Positions 23,261 through 34,460 of a DNA stretch of 64,000 nucleotides are shown here, one piece after another. Made by a program: the position numbers and the translations under genes. Location: assembly GCA_028554755.1 (NCBI GenBank), contig JAPTOF010000007.1, positions 280,001-344,000 on the forward strand, written 5' to 3'. The notes under the pieces are model-generated. The model ran no database searches, was not told where the DNA came from, and saw only the letters and a list, made by a program, of their open reading frames with translations. How positions within the stretch are numbered: position 1 is the stretch's first letter; the number at the start of each line of letters is the position of its first letter. This DNA comes from Cordia subcordata. Taxonomy: Eukaryota > Streptophyta > Magnoliopsida > Boraginales > Cordiaceae.

Positions 23261-25684
23261 TTAGCCAGTGACCGAAAAGGATGGACATGGAGGCATAGAA
23301 ACTTCAACAACTCCATCAAGCATCTGGCTCACTTCCCTCATGGTTGGCCTGGCTGATGAGTCGTCTTGAATGCACCAGAGGCCAACCATCACAAACCTCT
23401 CCAGCTTCTTCCGATCATCCAACGCCTCCATATCGTCTCCTACCAGGTCATTTAGTGTTCCTCCCTGGACACATTCCCAAACCCAATCAGTTAAGATAGG
23501 TCTCTCTTCATCTTCCTCATCCCAATCTCCCAGGCTTTTCTGGCAAGTTATGATCTCGAGTAGAAGTACGCCGAAGCTGTAAACATCAACCTTGGCGTTA
23601 ATCTTAGTGTTCCTGAACCATTCGGGAGCGACATAACCTTTTGTTCCTCTTATGCCAGTGTTGGTTCTACTCTGATTTAGCCTCAAAAGCTTTGCCATCC
23701 CGAAATCAGATATACGAGCATTGTGATAATCATCGAGAAGGACGTTTTGAGGCTTGATGTCACAATGGATGATCTGAGTGCTACACTCTTCGTGTAGATA
23801 AGTGAGTCCCCTGGCAACCCCCTGGGCAATTTTGGTCCTCTGGCTCCAGCTTGGACTTAGATTGCCAAAAAGAAAGCTAGCTAGCGAGCCATTCCTCATA
23901 TACTCATAAACCAATAGACGGTTCTGTCCCTCGTCGCAAAATCCAATCAAGCGTACCAGATTCTTGTGATGGGTTTGGCCTATGACGTTCACTTCAGTTC
24001 TGAATTCCCTCTCCGTGTCTTGAGCCACTCTATCCAACTTCTTCACTGCAATAATAGTCCTGGAATCCAAAGATACCTCCCCTTTATAGACAATCCCAAA
24101 CGCACCTCGTCCTAGCTCTTCCTTGAATCCGTTTGTTGCGTGTTCAAGCTCCCTGAAGGTAAAGCAACGCAAATTTATCTCCACGGACTTGTTTGCTGGG
24201 AAAAAATTCTTGATCTTTTTTTGGTAGATGAGGAAGAATCCCAGACAACTTGCTGCAATGAACAGGATGTTGATGAATACGGAGCTACCCAAGAGTACTG
24301 ATACCACTAGTATCAAAGTTCCACGATCACTCTTCGTTTTTGGTCCCGGAGCTGGAATATTTGGACTCAGTCGGGGAGCCTCACGTTTCAGATATTTGAA
24401 GAAAGCCTTGGCATTAAGAGTTCTGTCAACTCTCCCATTGGACAAAGGCAGCTTCTTCTTCCAACAGCTATTAGATCTATAGATGGCAACCGCACAGAAA
24501 CAATCACGCAAGCAAGCATCTCTGCATTCGTCTTCAGTGGAAGGGTTCAACTGCTCGAAATCAGAGAGTGGCCAATCAGTATCAGTGAGCGTCCGGAGAT
24601 CATAAAGGTCTCCCGTAGAAAGTTGCGCAGCTCCGTCACAACTTTGTGTGAAATTAGGTCTGCAGCTGCCATACCGATCGTTCGGATCAAGCAACAAATA
24701 CCCTGTTGGGCAGTCACAGACTGGTCTTTGGGCAGCATCAAGCGTGCAAATGCTATTGAACCCACAAGCACCGCCACCTTTTTCTCCCCTAATGTTTATG
24801 CATATGTTGTCCGGTTGTGACCAAACAGAAGTCCAGCTTTCATTGCCAGACGATGTGCGAGGATGAGCATACTGAGTGATAACACCATCAAAATTAAGAG
24901 TCACTCTGTAATAATAATCTGAGGCCGGAAGAGTAGACCGGGAGCGTGAGGAAAGTGTCACTCTTCTGCCGTCCCTGGTCAGAACGTATGCATCTCCCCT
25001 CTGGTCCAAGGTTACTTTGTAACCAGAAGTTGATGAATTCGAATCGGAAGTTTGAGTGTTGTAGTACTCAGCATCGAAGTCCGAATTGGCAGGCGCACTT
25101 TTGGTGTTAAGCACTAGATCCCCGTTCTCGAGCATACGGAGATAAAACCGGCCTTGAGAGAAGTTGGTTTCTGATCGCCTAGAGATAAGCATGCCACCAA
25201 TCTCTATTTCCTGTGTCGGCAACATAGTATCCGTTGGGTTTTTGAAGCTTTCCCATAACCAAGTGCTATTGTCACTTGACACAAGCACAAAATTCCCAGT
25301 ATCATTAAGAAAACCATAGGCAGCATCAGATTGAATCCCATCAGTACTCCAAATCTGTTGGCCTCTAGGATCACGGAGCACCAGGCCAAACTGAGAATCT
25401 AGCTGCAATCTGGATCCACGAGGCACCGGACGGCTAACATTTGCATGCCACACCACGGTTTTGTCAGGTATTTTATCATACCAGATGGAAAGCAAGAATT
25501 GATCCTCGTCCTGGAGTTGCTTAAAACCAAAACCAAAATCACCGTTCGGGGATACCCATGGATTACTACCCTCCTCTCCTGCCGTGAGAGATCTGTCCAC
25601 ATCTATCCTGCCATTGTTTTGAGCCAAGGCCAAGCTACATATTATTAACAATGAAAAATGGATGGTGAGGAAAGAAGAAGCCAT
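23261..25684 (-). CDS. G-type lectin S-receptor-like Ser/Thr kinase (RLK1/LECRK type), intact
   Basis: 807 residues, single exon. The open frame reaches 25831, but the ATG at 25684 starts the signal peptide (MASSFLTIHFSLLIICSLALA) and matches the paralogues, so I use it. The order is B-lectin (about 22-140), EGF-like (about 290-345), PAN (about 348-430, CLRDCFCAVAIYR), membrane span (about 456-487) and kinase (about 520-790). Catalytic landmarks are intact: [23 protein letters not shown] (as DFGMAK) and GTKGYVAPE. It is non-RD. A TATA-like TATTTACA lies about 57-64 bases upstream on the gene strand, and a conserved W-box block at 25796-25821. Its ectodomain is closest to that of the gene at 5530-7953 (VSRPVPRGSR, STDG.QSD). 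It is probably functional. Confidence 0.95.
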   Translation of the reverse strand: MASSFLTIHFSLLIICSLALAQNNGRIDVDRSLTAGEEGSNPWVSPNGDFGFGFKQLQDEDQFLLSIWYDKIPDKTVVWHANVSRPVPRGSRLQLDSQFGLVLRDPRGQQIWSTDGIQSDAAYGFLNDTGNFVLVSSDNSTWLWESFKNPTDTMLPTQEIEIGGMLISRRSETNFSQGRFYLRMLENGDLVLNTKSAPANSDFDAEYYNTQTSDSNSSTSGYKVTLDQRGDAYVLTRDGRRVTLSSRSRSTLPASDYYYRVTLNFDGVITQYAHPRTSSGNESWTSVWSQPDNICINIRGEKGGGACGFNSICTLDAAQRPVCDCPTGYLLLDPNDRYGSCRPNFTQSCDGAAQLSTGDLYDLRTLTDTDWPLSDFEQLNPSTEDECRDACLRDCFCAVAIYRSNSCWKKKLPLSNGRVDRTLNAKAFFKYLKREAPRLSPNIPAPGPKTKSDRGTLILVVSVLLGSSVFINILFIAASCLGFFLIYQKKIKNFFPANKSVEINLRCFTFRELEHATNGFKEELGRGAFGIVYKGEVSLDSRTIIAVKKLDRVAQDTEREFRTEVNVIGQTHHKNLVRLIGFCDEGQNRLLVYEYMRNGSLASFLFGNLSPSWSQRTKIAQGVARGLTYLHEECSTQIIHCDIKPQNVLLDDYHNARISDFGMAKLLRLNQSRTNTGIRGTKGYVAPEWFRNTKINAKVDVYSFGVLLLEIITCQKSLGDWDEEDEERPILTDWVWECVQGGTLNDLVGDDMEALDDRKKLERFVMVGLWCIQDDSSARPTMREVSQMLDGVVEVSMPPCPSFSVTG

Positions 25685-25740
25685 TGTTGTATGAGCAACC
25701 CAAGGTTCTTGGAATCTAGTGTTAAAAACTTCTAACAATG

Positions 25741-25748
25741 TGTAAATA
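25741..25748 (-). promoter_or_regulatory. Probable TATA box
   Basis: TATTTACA on the minus strand, 57 bases before the chosen ATG. It aligns with TATTTATACA upstream of the gene at 44641-47067 and upstream of both sister pseudogenes. Confidence 0.55.
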
Positions 25749-25795
25749 GTGAAATGGTTCCCCATTGTCTTGTTTTGTTCACATTTTCTTGAACT

Positions 25796-25821
25796 CATAT
25801 GGAAGACTTCCGAAGTCAACT
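25796..25821 (-). promoter_or_regulatory. Conserved receptor promoter block with W-box
   Basis: On the plus strand it reads CATATGGAAGACTTCC then GAAGTCAACT. On the gene strand AGTCAA is TTGACT, the core bound by WRKY factors. The block recurs upstream of 44641-47067 with the W-box intact, and in altered form at other loci of the array. It lies about 50 bases beyond the TATA-like box. Confidence 0.55.
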
Positions 25822-25887
25822 GTTGAATCATCTACAACACGACACAAGACTGGGACATAGACGCATAGGTATTTAGTTGAATCTGAT

Positions 25888-26040
25888 GGCCTCCTTTTTA
25901 ACGTTCTTGTTTGGTGTTGCTTTCGTGGCCCAACTTTTTCCTTTTTTTTTTTTTTTTCTATTCAAAATTCGACGACGTAACAATATCGGGTCCCGGCCCC
26001 CACCTGTCACGTCTGTCCTCTGGTCTGGAGTTTCTTCTCT
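25888..26040 (-). promoter_or_regulatory. Conserved far-upstream block of the array
   Basis: CTGATGGCCTCCTTTTTAA, GGTGTTGCTTTCGTGGCCC, AATTCGACGACG and CCCCCACCTGTCACGTCTG occur here and, in the same order, at 34320-34460; a shorter version is at 43913-44000. The GTCACGTC core resembles bZIP sites. Since all three lie upstream of receptor copies, this may be ancestral promoter sequence rather than a mobile repeat. Confidence 0.4.
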
Positions 26041-27900
26041 TCTAAAATTAACTAATAATTTCGCAATTCGTGCTCAATTTTTTTTTGGAATTATATACTT
26101 TATATAATTCTTTATTTATAAATCTTTTTGCTATTTTTTAGATTTAATTTATTTCTATTTATATTTGGTTAAATTATATAATATGTACTGTATTGAGTAT
26201 TGGATGTCTTTTTTGTTAGATCTTTGATGCGTAAATAATACAATATCTTGATAATCCTTTATCAATTTTGTACGTAAGTTTGGCATTTTGTAGTAATATA
26301 TATTCTTTTATATTTTTGAGCAAGTAGTAATATATATATTCAAACTTTTTGCTTTTTAATTTTGGTGTGTTTTTGGAGCCCTTTTTTTATTACCTATTAC
26401 TAAGTTTATATTATTATTTGTTAAGATCATAATTTATATATTGATATATTAAGATCTAATGATGTTTCTTTTTTATTTACAATTTGAAGAACAGTTTATA
26501 TAAGTTCCGTTCCAAGTATGTTCCTTTTCTTTGATTATTTACTTTGGTTAAGATAATAGTTTGCATATACTATGTAATTACAAATAAAGAATTAAATTTG
26601 TGTGTAAATAACATGATAATTACAAATAAACTTAAATTAAAAAAAAATCAAAAAGTTTTTTTTATATGTATAGGCTTGTGTACGAAGTATAACATGTAGT
26701 AATATTAAAGAACTAAACTAAAATTAGAATAACCAATTGAATACATAAGTAATATACATTTATTAAACAAAACAAAATAAAATAAATTGCAAGAAATTAA
26801 AAGAAAATATTTATAAGAAAGAAATAAAAGAATATCAAATGTAAATTAGAATGGAGGCTTGAGTTGGATTTAATCTTCTTAAAACTTTAACGTACTACTA
26901 TGGTATTGACAGCTCCTCTCACAAACCTTCTAGGATAAATGGTTTACCTTTTGTGGATATATCACCAAATTTTTAAAAGCCAACAATAAGGATGGTGTTA
27001 AACTCTCTCAACTATGCAAGCTTATAGATTATAAGAAACACAATATTCAAAAAAAAAAAACTTCATTTATTTTGTATGTTTTGAAGTTTTTACAATGCTA
27101 CTATTTATAGATGGAAGAATTCGTAAGGTATAAAGTCTACCATAAATAAGACACTTGAAGGTCTTAAAACCCCTTTACATTAACCTTATGGCTTGAAAGT
27201 CACCTTAAAGATGACACTTCAGGGTTTCAAGACTCATATGCATTAACCTCCATAACCAACACAGTAGAGAGATCAAAAGTCTTCTAAATGAATAATGTTA
27301 AAATTGTTATTAATTAAATTTATAATATTGATAAAAATTTTAGCTAAGTTAGCAAACAAATAAAAACTAATGTAGCATATTTCTTCAAGCTACAATCCGT
27401 CATAATAAAAAATATAACCATGTAAAGTAGAATCATGAATTAGTATGTAGTTAAAAAAACATTGTATATATAAGATAATTGTATTAAATGACAAAAGGTG
27501 ATATATATATATATATATATATAAGAAAAAACTATGGATTTCGCTTGAACGATTGGATTTCTTTCATGTTGTTTATTACCATAATTGCAATGCCAAGACA
27601 TGGTGGATAAATGTAACTAGGATATGGTGCATAAATTAATTAAATTAAATGAGATTTTTTTGGACTTTATTACTTTAAGCTCATTAAAAAGAAATATATA
27701 TGTGGTGTATAAATATAATTAAATATCTTGTAACTCCATTGCAATGATAATGTTAGAAAGTGGCACATAAATTTAATTAGACATAATATATAAATTTATA
27801 ATAATGTAATAATATTAAAAGTAAAATCTATGATGAGTTGGCAAATAGATAGGTGTTGATATAGCATCCTTCTTTGAGCCTCTTTGGATTCAACTTTTAC
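26041..27900. other. AT-rich gene-free stretch
   Basis: I see nothing coding. There is a (TA)n microsatellite at 27501-27523. Around 26850-27260 the composition is more balanced, with two related phrases (AAGGTCTTAAAACCC and AGGGTTTCAAGACTC), possibly an old element, but no ends could be read. Confidence 0.4.
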
Positions 27901-29110
27901 CTATATACAGATATAGATGTCTGATATGGGTGAAAAAAGCCATCCAATAGCATTGTGACACGTGGCATCAGAGGAAAAGTTGGGGTAATGAGCGGATCCT
28001 TAGTGTACAGGTCCACCCAAGGGCTGTAGTAAGTGTACCCATGGCCTAAGGGTACGCCTTTTTGTATCATCATACCTTATAGGGACAACTTCAGCATGAG
28101 CCTTCAAGCAATCCTTGAATATATACACAAAGGAGCACCTTACGCCTATGCGTTTGCTAGAGATATAAGAAAGGCATACCCATACCCCACGAGTCTATCA
28201 ATAGCGAGATTCCCACGTGGTAAGGACCTATCTTCCCCTAATGCCAAATACACCAAATCATCTCCAAGTTAGGCCTAGTCAGTATACCACTTCGGGTAAA
28301 TTTCGAGTATTGAGCCTCATTGCTTATAAATACCAAGCCAAATGCCATGTAAAAAGGGGGATGGATGGTAAGAATTCTCTCTAAACATATTTGTACATAT
28401 TCATAGCACATTTAAGTTAATCTTCATAAATTCATAGACTTCGTAAATTGACTTGACCGTCGGAGGTAAAACGGGTAGAAAGTCCCGTTGTTTTTTCATC
28501 TTGTAGGGAAACGTATGCGTCGATCAACTGGAAGAGAAAGGTGTACACATCGAGCATGTAGGCATAGGTTGACCCTTGGCCAATGCGTCCACCATCATCT
28601 CCAAGAGGTATGCGTCCTTCATATCCAGGGGAAACGTATGTGTCGATCAACCAGGCGAGAAAGGCGTACACGTCTAGCATGCGGGCATGAGTTGACCCTT
28701 GGTCCATGTGTCCGCTGTCACCCCTAAAGGGCACACGTCCGTCATACCCAAGGGGCACACGTCCGCCGTCACCTCCAAGGGGCACATTAGAGGCGTACGC
28801 ATCGAGCACGCGGGCGTAGGTAGACCCTTGGCCCACGCGTCCCACATCATCTCTAAGGGGAACGCGTCCGTTGCACCAAAGAGGCACGAGTCCGTTGTCA
28901 CGAGTCCACTGTCACCTTCAAAGGGCATGCATCCGCTGTACCCAAGGGACACGCCTCCACCATCATCTCCAAAGGGCAGGCGTCTACCATTGTCTAAGGT
29001 AAATGCATTCACCATCTACCTCGAAGGACATCACAACTTTTTTATTGACCAACAAAAGTAATCAAGTTACCTACTAAGGTGGAAGGAATTATCTGTACCA
29101 CATTAATGTC
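27900..29110 (+). mobile_element. Probable LTR-retrotransposon remnant with GC-rich minisatellite
   Basis: The first part (about 27920-28470) has the look of an LTR and leader: a TATAAATA box near 28325, and ATTGACTTGACCGTCGGAGG, a phrase common at LTR/primer-site junctions of plant gypsy-type elements. It is followed at 28505-29000 by a GC-rich array: a longer unit of about 126 bp (CGTATGCGTCGATCAACTGG.. and CGTATGTGTCGATCAACCAG..) and many short units like AAGGGGCACACGTCCGCCG. Long frames here are repetitive and read through on both strands, so I do not call a gene. The boundaries are guesses. Confidence 0.4.
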
Positions 29111-29159
29111 CATCCCTTGCTAGTCTGCTACATACACCAGTCCCATGCATCAAATTGAT

Positions 29160-30540
29160 TGATAAGTTCTAAATAAGTATTTAATTTATATGTTAGATGC
29201 ACTTGATTTTGGAATAGATTGCTTCTTAATTGATGTTTTTAATGTAATTTTGCATAAATGTGCTTAGGAAAAGGAGCTGGACGCATTGCATATGGATATT
29301 GAAGCTTTTTGGACAAGTTTGTAGCGGTCAAAGTTGACGTTGTCACGTGGAAAAATGCCGTTTGATTGCTACGCGGGTTTTGACTGGGTTGACGAAGATT
29401 GAAGATATTTTTCTGGGCTTTTGGAAGGAATTAGATTAAATATTAGCAGGCTTTTTATTTTGTTGGACTTATTTCAGGCTTTTACCTTTTTATTCTTTTT
29501 GGGCCAGGTTTCCTTATCTAATAAGGAAAACAGGTTAGGGTTTTTATTATATAAATACCTCTTATTTGCACTTGAGAGGGAGACAGCTTTTAGTAGACAA
29601 CTTTTAGTAGACAGCTTTTAGTAGACAACAGTAAATTTTCTCTTTATTCTTTGGGCGAAATTCATGGACAAGCTGTTCTAATTTTCTTTTCTAGCCGAGG
29701 ATTAATCAAGATTTCGGTTCATCAATTCCGTGAGATCTAATTGTTTTATCTCTTTCATGTTATTTTGATATTTGCGTATTTACTATTTCAAGAATTAATA
29801 TTGTTCTGTGATTGTTTAATTTTGTGCACTGTTATTCAATTGCATGACAATAGGTAGCCAATTAAATTAATTTAATTAATCTAAAAATAGTGGTAACCAG
29901 GTTTCCTGTGTAACTACGCAATCTAAATGAGTAATTACCACGAGAGTATTGACTTTTAGAATCAGGTCTTTCTAGATTTTTATTGCTGCCTATAGATAGA
30001 TCTTGCGGGCATCTCCGAGGATTAGAACATCTAATAGGTAAGGCGATAGCGGGAAAAATCGTAGGGATTTAAACCGTTATCAACTCTATAAGGAAAGATG
30101 AGGTTATTAGGCCGAGCCAATAACCATAACTGATTTATCGAAATAGTTGAAAGTATTTTTGCATCTAGGATCGGATTTGTTGACCGAAACTGCGATTGTT
30201 CGTCAGGCTAGATTTAATTCTCATTGAATTCTTGTTTTTCTAGCCTTGTGTTAATTTAGAATTGTGTATTTTATTTTTTTTATTTACGTTTTTATTTTTC
30301 TGCCCAGCTGCGTGCCCACGCAGCGTGACTAGTGGCTGGACAGTTTTGCTTATTTTACTTATTTTTGCATTTAAACCCCCTGTTTTGTTTGTGACTTGCT
30401 TGATTAATCTACTTGACATAAGTAGCATATTCTAAATTTCTCCAATCCCTGTGGACTCGACCATTTTCTCACCATGTACACAAATTAAATTTGAGAGGTA
30501 AGAATTGGAATTTTATTTTTGGTGGTTTCGACGCCCATCA
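29160..30540 (+). mobile_element. Solo LTR (1.38 kb), perfect target duplication
   Basis: It runs TGATAAGTTCTAAATAAG to GACGCCCATCA. TTGAT flanks both ends (29155-29159 and 30541-30545). A promoter-like TATATAAATACC at about 29548 sets the plus orientation. A copy of the flanking sequence without the LTR is found near 35945-36060, giving an empty site. No internal retrotransposon sequence adjoins it. Short tandem TTTTAGTAGACA units at 29590-29630 are an internal expansion. Confidence 0.93.
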
Positions 30541-31253
30541 TTGATTATATTTTTAAATTCGTTTCCTAATCATATAAAATAACTAAATTAAGTTAATATG
30601 TCCAAAGCTGGTTAGGTTGGGTTGGGTTTTTGGTTTTTATGGAAAAAAAAATAAAGGTTCATAAAAAATAATTGCATTGTGGCATTGTAGACGAGGAATG
30701 GGTTAAAGTCCTCTCATATCAAATGTTCTTTTATATTGATATGAGAAAAATCTTAACTATTCATTATCTCAATCATTCATGAAATTCAAATTCTAAAAAA
30801 GAATAATTTAATTTTTTTTCTTCCTTCTAACACTCAGTTTCTTGGGGATTTAAATTTCATAGGCAGTTGAGATGATATAATCAACATATGAATGGTTAAG
30901 ATTTGAAAACTAATTATATGAGTGGATCTTAATCCACGAGGAATTCATCATATTATAGAAAAAATACTTAAAATTACTGGTTACACGCCGTATCTTTGGT
31001 TGGCATTATTATTTGATTTGATGTTGATATATTATGTTAATTCATGGCTTAAAAGTTAGGTCAATTCTAATGTTAACATATTAAAATGGTAAATTCCCAT
31101 ATTTGTGGGATCATCTAATAAATTTTACAAGTGCAACAAGCACAAAATTTCCAATAATATTAAGAAAACCATAGGCAACATCATTTGAATTTGATCAGTA
31201 TTGTAAATTTGTTAGCCTCTAAAATCACAGAGCACCAGGATAAACTGAGAATC

Positions 31254-31606
31254 TATCAAAGTATGACTCACATTTCAAGTTTAATTAAATATTGAAGAAA
31301 ATAGAAAGTCAATGAGAATAAAAGTACTTCAGATTATACAATTCCTAATCCAAATAGGAATAGCATATGTATTCTATAAATAGGGCTTTATAGCATGAGT
31401 TTAGTTGTCACATATCATAAAGTGGGTGTTCCATGTATGATCACAGAGAAATTATTTCTTTTGAGTAATAAAGAATTACTCCGTGAATGTAGGCCTTAGC
31501 TGAACCACGTTAAAATCTTGTGTATTTTTATGTTATGTTACTTCCTCTGTATTATGTGCTTGTTGCCTTTGTGTCATATGTATCTATGTACACGATCCTT
31601 CCAACA
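31254..31606 (+). repeat. 5' LTR
   Basis: First LTR of the short element. Its first base pairs have drifted from TGTT to TATC. A TATA-like TATAAATAGGG is near 31376. Confidence 0.9.
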
Positions 31607-32376
31607 ATATGATATCAGAGTATGCGACTGCACATAGATATGGCAATTGAAGGTGTTATCATAAACTTGTTGCCACAACGCATTTAGCAATGATTGCTGC
31701 GTCACAGTAATTAAACAAACTAGTTAAGGAGTATGGTAGGGTGTATAATGGCTAATGCACCTGACTGAGTTATTTGATATATCTGTGTGATTATTAGAAG
31801 ATGACGACACCAAAGGAGAAACCAAAGCTATGGCAAGAGTTAGAATAGGTTCAAGAATACCTATGCCAGAAATAGTGTGGTAGGTTCAAGAACACTTAAG
31901 GCAGAAAGAGTGTGGTTGTTGCTGCGTAGAGATGTTATTCGCAAACGAGATCGTCATTGGCACCTTGCAAGAGACGAAGCAACGACACATGAAAGAAAAT
32001 GAATACATTATCAGAGAAGACAAAGCTTAACGTTGCAAAAAGATTCATCAAGATAGGTTGACAACAAAGTAGTGAGAAGACAACCAAAAGGATATGGTCT
32101 AATTGTGCGCTCTATAATGTCAGATATTCTTAGAGTTGTGATCTAATGGTCGTGATCAATTGTGATATGCAACTGGTAGAATTGATGAGCTTGAGTATTA
32201 GAGATTTAAAACTTAAGAATGGTCCAATATTGTTTTGTGCCTAAGAGAGGATTTTTAGATGTGACAAATCCAACTTGAAGACAAAATTGCCAAATTCCAT
32301 CTACTTGTTGAGGTATTGAAGTTTGAAGATGTTAATCAAGATTCATTGCATGGAATTTCTCGTCAAGGGGGGAATT

Positions 32377-32730
32377 TGTTAGAGTATGACTTAAATTTCA
32401 AGTCCAATTGAACATTGGGGAGAATAAGAAGTTAATAAAAATAAAGTACTTCAGATTATAGAATTCCTAATCCAAATAGGATTAATATATGTATTCTATA
32501 AATAGGACTTTCTAGCATGAGTTTAGTTGTCACACACCATAAGGTAGGTGTACCATGTATGGTCACAATGAAATTATTTATTTTGAGTAATAAAGAATTA
32601 CTTCGTGGATGTAAGCCTTAACCGAACCACGTTAAAATCTTGTGTGTTTTTGTGTTATGTTACTTCCTCTATATTATATGTGTTTATTGCCCTTGTGTCG
32701 TAGGTATCTATGTGCACTATCCTTCCAACA
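32377..32730 (+). repeat. 3' LTR
   Basis: Second LTR of the short element, directly after the polypurine tract and followed by the GAATC duplication. Confidence 0.9.
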
Positions 32731-32861
32731 GAATCCAGCTACAATTTGTACCCACGAGCAACAAGAGACAGCTAACATTTGTGTACCACACTACAGTTCT
32801 GCTAGGTATTTTGTCAGACTAATGGTAAGCAAGAATTTATCCTTGTCCTAGAGTCATTTAA

Positions 32862-33369
32862 TATAAAGCCCTATGCCACATTGGTTCTTTGTAAAATTTG
32901 TATATACTTTATAATGTTTTAGGTTTACTACTATTGTCATAATAGGATTTAAGTATTTTGGGTCCTGGACTATGGTTTGTTTTGTTTGTGTTTAGTCCAT
33001 GAGGAGGATGTTGTGTTTTTAAGGGGAGTTTATAACGCTTTGTTTCACATCAAATCTTTGTGAGATTTGTGTCACATCAAATCTTTGTGTGGACTGACTA
33101 TGGTGGTTTACTTTGTTTGTGTTTGGTCCACGATGAAAACGTTGTGTTTGTAAGGGGGAGTCTATAACGCCATATTCCACATTGATTCTTTGTGAGTTGT
33201 GTGCACTGACTATGGTTTATTCTTTTTGTGTTTAGTCTACGATGAGGACGTTGTATTTTTAAGGGGGAGTCTATGGTCTACTACTGTTATTACTTGGTTT
33301 AAGCATTTTGGACCTGTTGATTAGGCTCACAAATTGTGACATATTAATAGTTGAACCTATGTCATTACT
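32862..33369 (+). mobile_element. TRIM-like element, copy A (decayed)
   Basis: This is homologous to 41727-42312 and inserted at the same codon position of the receptor pseudogene. TTTAA is found at both edges. The primer site seen in the other copy is lost here. The interior holds imperfect repeats of about 110 bp (GACTATGGT..TT.GTTTGTGTTTGGTCCACGATGA...AAGGGGGAGTCTATAACGCC). Confidence 0.75.
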
Positions 33370-33630
33370 TTTAAAACTATAGGATATGACCCACATTCTG
33401 AATGGATCTTTGGGGAGGACTTAGAAATTCTAGTTCTGGCCAAATAAAAGATCCAAATTATGTGTCCATTATTGCATTTATTTGTTTGTTGTTTATCTTC
33501 GTTAAAACATAAATTCTTAACAAAACCAAACCAAAAATCACCCGAAGGGGATAGCCATGGATTATCACCCGTCTCTCCTGCCGACATGTGCCCGCATCTA
33601 TTCTGCCATTGTTTTGAGCCAGGGCCAAGC

Positions 33631-33633
<3 letters not shown>

Positions 33634-33666
<33 letters not shown>
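33634..33666. repeat. (TA)n microsatellite within former signal-peptide codons
   Basis: A TA run of about 16 units sits at the LeuTyrIle codons of the signal peptide. The same site has about 4-5 units in the intact gene at 44641-47067, about 4 in the pseudogene at 41465-43180 and about 10 at 44466-44484. Confidence 0.9.
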
Positions 33667-33668
<2 letters not shown>

Positions 33669-34460
33669 GGGAGGAACATTAACAAGGGGAAATGGATGAT
33701 CAGGAAAGAAGCCATTAGTATTATATGCTGAAGAGCAAATCTTTGTTCGTGAAATAGTCTTGGCTTTTAATAATGTATAAATAATGGAATAGATCCAAAT
33801 TCCAGTTTTTATTCTTAAAAACATATGGAAGACTTCCAAATCAACTATATTGTTATATGATGAGCAAATCTTGGTCCGTGAAATAGTCTTTGCTTTAATG
33901 TATAAGTCATATGGAAGACTTCTAAGTCAACTGCGTTATTATAAGATGGCTAGTTCCACATATATGAACAAATTGCAAGATGCACGTCGTGTTTCATGTT
34001 CCAGCTTTCATTGGCCAAAACCTTTTTCTTTCTATAAAATTCAACTGTTGAATCATCTACAACACGGCACAAGACTAGGACACAGGGCCTGTTTGATAGG
34101 CTTTTTTTTTAGAAAAAAATGTTTTTTTTAAAAAAAAGTTATATTAAATTTATAATAATTATTTGATTTGATTTTCAAAATAATTGAAACTCTAAAAAAA
34201 ATTCAAATATAATTTTTTTTAAAAGTCAAAATTTTTAATTTTTAAAAAAAATTATTTTTTAAAAATTATTAAAAAAAATATTTTTAAAAAAAGTCAATCC
34301 AAACGAACTAATAGATGGTACTGATGGCCTCCTTTTTAATAATATTCTTGTTTGGTGTTGCTTTCATGGCCCAACTTTTCCCCTTTTTCCTTTTGAAAAT
34401 TCGACGACGCAACAATCACGGCCCCCACCAGTCACGTCTGTCCTGTGGAGTTTCTTCTGT

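Larger units (their letters stand above)
31254..32730 (+). mobile_element. Short non-autonomous LTR retrotransposon
   Basis: The 5' LTR (31254-31606, 353 bp) and 3' LTR (32377-32730, 354 bp) align throughout, differing at scattered sites. The 3' LTR has clean TG...CA ends (TGTTAGAGTATGAC...CCTTCCAACA). A primer-site-like TGATATCAGAGTATGC follows the 5' LTR (tRNA-Met type), and a polypurine tract CAAGGGGGGAA precedes the 3' LTR. GAATC flanks both sides (31249-31253 and 32731-32735). The 770 bp interior has no gag or pol frame. Size lies between TRIM and larger non-autonomous elements. It interrupts the receptor pseudogene. Confidence 0.93.
31115..33715 (-). pseudogene. N-terminal fragment of a lectin receptor kinase, copy A
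   Basis: Only the signal peptide and the first part of the B-lectin domain survive, in pieces. The start (MASFLIIHFPLLMFLPLY) is at 33715, followed by Ile-Tyr repeats from a (TA)n expansion and then CSLALAQNNGRIDAG. DNPWLSPSGDF continues in another frame near 33535-33590. Remnants of the WYDKIPDKTVVW region are at about 32760-32850, and of DTGNFVLV near 31130-31190. Two elements split it: a TRIM (32862-33369) and an LTR element (31254-32730). Homology ends near 31115; the rest of the ectodomain and the kinase are gone. The same truncation is seen at 41465-43180. Confidence 0.88.
30663..34460. repeat. Duplicated block, copy A
   Basis: This block matches 41006-44000 in order: the left flank (GCATTGTGGCATTGTA.ACGAGGAA), the N-terminal receptor pseudogene with its TRIM insertion, the (TA)-bearing signal-peptide codons, a doubled promoter segment and the CCCCCACC.GTCA far-upstream block. 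Copy A has an extra LTR element (31254-32730) and a T/A-rich insertion (about 34087-34315). Confidence 0.85.

Noticed and set aside
28033..29061. ORFs of 79-151 residues across the GC-rich repeats
   Set aside because: The translations are low-complexity repeats (GDDGGR, RVPLG and similar), overlap on both strands and lie in a probable retrotransposon leader.
29160..30540. A possible CRISPR or riboswitch-like signal in the conserved 1.4 kb sequence
   Set aside because: This is eukaryotic plant DNA, and the conservation is fully explained by two solo LTRs of one family with target duplications.
20575..30540. The two long similar sequences as the two LTRs of one large element
   Set aside because: They are in opposite orientation and each has its own perfect, different target duplication (ATATC and TTGAT), so they are independent solo LTRs.
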